Position numbers and translations under genes: made by a program. This document shows positions 5,897-8,027 of a DNA stretch of 8,027 nucleotides, piece after piece. Source of the DNA: Gemmatimonadales bacterium (GTDB lineage: Bacteria > Gemmatimonadota > Gemmatimonadetes > Gemmatimonadales > GWC2-71-9); assembly GCA_025929805.1 (NCBI GenBank), contig JAICPP010000155.1:1-8027 (forward strand). The letters are read 5' to 3'. Positions within the stretch are counted from its first letter, which is position 1. Every line of letters begins with the position of its first letter. Below the pieces are notes generated by a model, which worked only from the letters and a program-made list of their open reading frames with translations, was not told the DNA's origin and did no database searches.

Positions 5897-7692
5897 CCCT
5901 CCTGGTTTCCGACTGGCTCATCCTGGGGCTCTACTTCGTTATCTCAGCGGCCATCGGGTTCGCCTATACCCGCAAAGCCAGCCGATCTCTGGCCGAGTAC
6001 TTCGTGAGCGGCCGCAGTCTCCCCTGGTGGCTTGCAGGCACGTCCATGGTGGCCACCACCTTTGCAGCCGATACCCCCCTGGCAGTGGCCGGGTTCGTGG
6101 CCAAGTACGGCGTGGCCGGGAACTGGCTGTGGTGGAACGGAGCATTCTCGGGAGTACTGACGGTGTTCTTCTTTGCCCGTCTTTGGCGCCGGGCCGGGGT
6201 GCTCACCGACGTAGAGTTCGCCGAACTGCGTTATGGCGGACGGCCCGCAGCAGTTCTGCGTGGATTCCGGGCAATCTATCTCGCCATTCCCATCAATCTG
6301 ATCATCATGGGATGGGTCACCCGGGCGATGGTCACCATCCTCGAGGTGACTCTCCAGGTGAACCCCTGGCACGCCGCCATCCTGCTGTTCGGAGTGACCG
6401 CTCTATACAGCGTCTTCTCCGGGCTGTGGGGGGTCATTGTAACCGATGCGTTTCAGTTCGTCGTCGCGATGGGTGGAACCATTCTACTCGCCGTGCTCGC
6501 GGTAGACTCGATAGGCGGAATGGATGTCCTCATCGCGAAAGCGTCGGCTCACTTCGGCTCGACGGAGGCTGCCTTCGGCGTTCTGCCTCCAGTAAATCAG
6601 GCCTGGCTTCCCCTCTCTACCCTCCTGATTTTTCTCTGCGTGCAATGGTGGGCTGCATGGTATCCCGGACAGGAGCCGGGGGGCGGGGGCTACGTGGTTC
6701 AACGCATCCTGTCGGCCAAGGATGAGCGGCACGGGCTGCTGGCCACCTTGTGGTTTACCATTGCCCACTACGCGTTGCGGCCCTGGCCCTGGATCCTGGT
6801 CGGATTCGTCGGATTGATTCGATACCCTGGTCTAGCCAACCCGGAGGAAGGCTACGTCAGAGTCATGGTCGACGTCCTCCCCTCCCCGTTCAAGGGCCTT
6901 CTCCTGGCTGCTTTCGCCGCGGCCTACATGAGCACCATCAGCACACACCTGAACTGGGGTGCTTCCTACCTGGTAAACGTTGTTTACCTCCGCTTCGTGA
7001 AGCCCAATGCGAGCCCTCGGGCTCAGGTCATTGCCTCCCGGGCAGCCACCGCAGTGCTGATGGTGTGCTCGCTGATCGTAATGAGCTTTCTCAGCAGTGT
7101 GGAGCAGGGCTGGAAGATCCTCATTGGACTGGGCGCCGGAACCGGGCTGGTCTTCATTCTCCGCTGGTATTGGTGGCGGGTGAACGCCTGGTCCGAGATC
7201 AGTGCCATGATCGCCTCGTTCGTGACCTCGATGCTGCTGGCCCGCTACGGATACACCTTGGATGATCTGTCGCGTCCTACCTATGCCATGACCATGCTGA
7301 TCACCGTCGGGGTAACTACCGCAGTTTGGTTGACCGTGACATTCGCCACCCAGCCCGAGACTGCAGAAACGCTGGACCGGTTCTACCGGCGGGTTCGTCC
7401 CGGGGGTCCAGGGTGGCGTCCGGTTTCCCGCAGGCTCGGTTTCGAGGGTGACACCATCCCGGGCGGAGCGCTGTCTTGGGTCAACTGGGTGGCCGGGCTG
7501 GCAGCGGTATACTGCGCGGTGGTCTCCCTGGGGTCATTGCTCACCGGGTCCGGAGTCAAAGGAGCGCTGTACGCGGCTGCTGCCATCGGAGCTTTCGCAT
7601 TGATTCAGCGTAATTTGCGAGCCGATGATCGGCTCGCGGCCAGCGTTGACAGAACCCGAGGCGCCAACTTAGGTTTCTCTCAGTCCAGCTGA
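5893..7692 (+). CDS. Sodium:solute symporter (SSS family), probable amino-sugar or muropeptide-sugar importer
   Basis: A 599-residue polytopic membrane protein of the SSS (SLC5-like) family, which couples Na+ entry to uptake of sugars, amino acids or similar solutes. It has an initial hydrophobic helix (about 8-26), then the family stretch EYFVSGRSLPWWLAG with ATTFAADTPL, which is the first core helix. The loop motif VQRILSAKDERHG (269-281) and the eighth-core-helix motif MSTIST (346-351) follow; the motif's Ser/Thr residues correspond to the Na2 sodium site in characterised members. The roughly 14 hydrophobic segments end in two late helices (about 535-580) after a charged loop containing FYRRVRP. 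ATG at 5893 is chosen: it overlaps the amiE stop as ATGA, with GAGGA 6 bases upstream. Earlier in-frame codons to 5830 lie in amiE and add a hydrophilic tail. Its place after nagZ-amiE suggests MurNAc, GlcNAc or a small muropeptide sugar as substrate; this is inference. Confidence 0.9.
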   Translation: MTLLVSDWLILGLYFVISAAIGFAYTRKASRSLAEYFVSGRSLPWWLAGTSMVATTFAADTPLAVAGFVAKYGVAGNWLWWNGAFSGVLTVFFFARLWRRAGVLTDVEFAELRYGGRPAAVLRGFRAIYLAIPINLIIMGWVTRAMVTILEVTLQVNPWHAAILLFGVTALYSVFSGLWGVIVTDAFQFVVAMGGTILLAVLAVDSIGGMDVLIAKASAHFGSTEAAFGVLPPVNQAWLPLSTLLIFLCVQWWAAWYPGQEPGGGGYVVQRILSAKDERHGLLATLWFTIAHYALRPWPWILVGFVGLIRYPGLANPEEGYVRVMVDVLPSPFKGLLLAAFAAAYMSTISTHLNWGASYLVNVVYLRFVKPNASPRAQVIASRAATAVLMVCSLIVMSFLSSVEQGWKILIGLGAGTGLVFILRWYWWRVNAWSEISAMIASFVTSMLLARYGYTLDDLSRPTYAMTMLITVGVTTAVWLTVTFATQPETAETLDRFYRRVRPGGPGWRPVSRRLGFEGDTIPGGALSWVNWVAGLAAVYCAVVSLGSLLTGSGVKGALYAAAAIGAFALIQRNLRADDRLAASVDRTRGANLGFSQSS

Positions 7693-7699
7693 CGGTTTT

Positions 7700-7729
7700 C
7701 TGACAGTGGTTGTCGGTTTAAAGTAAGAT
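7700..7729 (+). promoter_or_regulatory. Candidate promoter of the A-type Fe-S carrier gene
   Basis: In the 53-bp gap after the symporter, CTGACA (7700-7705, five of six to the -35 consensus) and TAAGAT (7724-7729, four of six) are 18 bases apart. Transcription would start near 7736, almost on top of the AAGGAG ribosome binding site, which makes a very short leader. The bases CTGACA and TGTCGG (7711-7716) can also pair as a small stem over the -35 region. Confidence 0.4.
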
Positions 7730-7745
7730 CACAGAAGGAGTTAGC

Positions 7746-8027
7746 ATGAGCGGTGTCGAGCAGCAGTCCCCCGCCACGGGATTTACTCTGACACTCACCG
7801 GCCGGGCGGCTGAAGAGGTCCAAAAGTTCATCACCCAGGAGCAGGTTCCGGCCGAATCGGCGGGACTCCGCGTGAGCGTGCTGCCGGGCGGCTGCTCCGG
7901 CTTCAAGTACAGCCTGAACATCGAGGAGCGGCCATTGGAGGACGACATGGTCTCCGAGATCAATGGCGTCCGGGTGTTCGTCGATGGGTTCAGCGCCCAA
8001 TACCTGAGCGGTGTCACCATCGATTAC
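7746..8027 (+). CDS. A-type iron-sulfur cluster carrier (HesB/IscA/ErpA family), 3' end beyond window
   Basis: The first 94 codons of a small A-type carrier, which binds or relays Fe-S clusters to apo-proteins in the cytoplasm. The typical order is seen: a leading helix (TGRAAEEVQKFI, 18-29), the first conserved cysteine in LPGGCSGFKYSL (46-57, Cys50) and the late VDGFSAQYLSGVTIDY stretch (79-94). The C-terminal CxC cysteines that complete the ligand set lie past the edge, as the family is usually 105-125 residues. ATG at 7746 has an AAGGAG 5 bases upstream. The 12-residue N-terminal extension before the core is not unusual. It is separated from the symporter by 53 bp with its own candidate promoter and has no obvious link to muropeptide use. 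Sequence alone here does not decide between IscA, SufA and ErpA. Confidence 0.92.
   Translation, partial: MSGVEQQSPATGFTLTLTGRAAEEVQKFITQEQVPAESAGLRVSVLPGGCSGFKYSLNIEERPLEDDMVSEINGVRVFVDGFSAQYLSGVTIDY

Noticed and set aside
7700..7719. CTGACA/TGTCGG stem as a rho-independent terminator after the symporter
   Set aside because: The stem is six pairs with one wobble and is followed by only three T residues. It overlaps a better candidate -35 box.

Overview
The window is GC-rich and almost fully coding, with seven genes in two diverging blocks and an eighth unit boundary near the right edge. Compact spacing, 4-8 bp gene overlaps and frequent GTG/TTG starts indicate a bacterium. The combination of a bacterial-type inositol-phosphate synthase, lipoprotein peptidoglycan hydrolases and a large sodium:solute symporter would fit Gemmatimonadota or a related environmental Gram-negative phylum. 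That assignment is an impression from protein style, not a database result.

Left block, minus strand (1-2963). From right to left these are a NamZ/DUF1343 exo-N-acetylmuramidase (2963-1710), a 121-bp gap with a plausible promoter inside an inverted repeat, a CDP-alcohol phosphatidyltransferase (1588-854), and an inositol-3-phosphate synthase that overlaps it by 8 bp and runs off the left edge. The last two form a coupled pair that would make inositol 3-phosphate from glucose 6-phosphate and attach it to CDP-diacylglycerol, giving a phosphatidylinositol-phosphate-type lipid.

Right block, plus strand (2958-7692). A two-domain GH3 NagZ-type beta-N-acetylglucosaminidase lipoprotein, a serine beta-lactamase-fold AmiE-type MurNAc-L-alanine amidase lipoprotein and a 599-residue SSS-family symporter follow each other with 4-bp overlaps. 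With the divergent namZ this gives the same enzyme set as the Bacillus subtilis amiE-nagZ-namZ muropeptide-recycling genes. Here the sugar PTS permease MurP is replaced by a sodium symporter. The inferred scheme is that wall fragments are stripped of peptide and cut to single GlcNAc and MurNAc units outside the cytoplasm, and the symporter imports the product.

Two structural oddities stand out. The start codons of namZ and nagZ overlap head to head (2958-2963), so each gene's promoter must lie inside the other's coding sequence. An 8-bp-period palindromic element (about 5535-5614) is embedded in frame within amiE.

The window ends with a separate A-type iron-sulfur carrier gene (7746 onward, cut by the edge) that has its own candidate promoter and a strong ribosome binding site. 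No stretch over 300 bases lacks a gene, and I saw no tRNA, rRNA, CRISPR array or insertion sequence.
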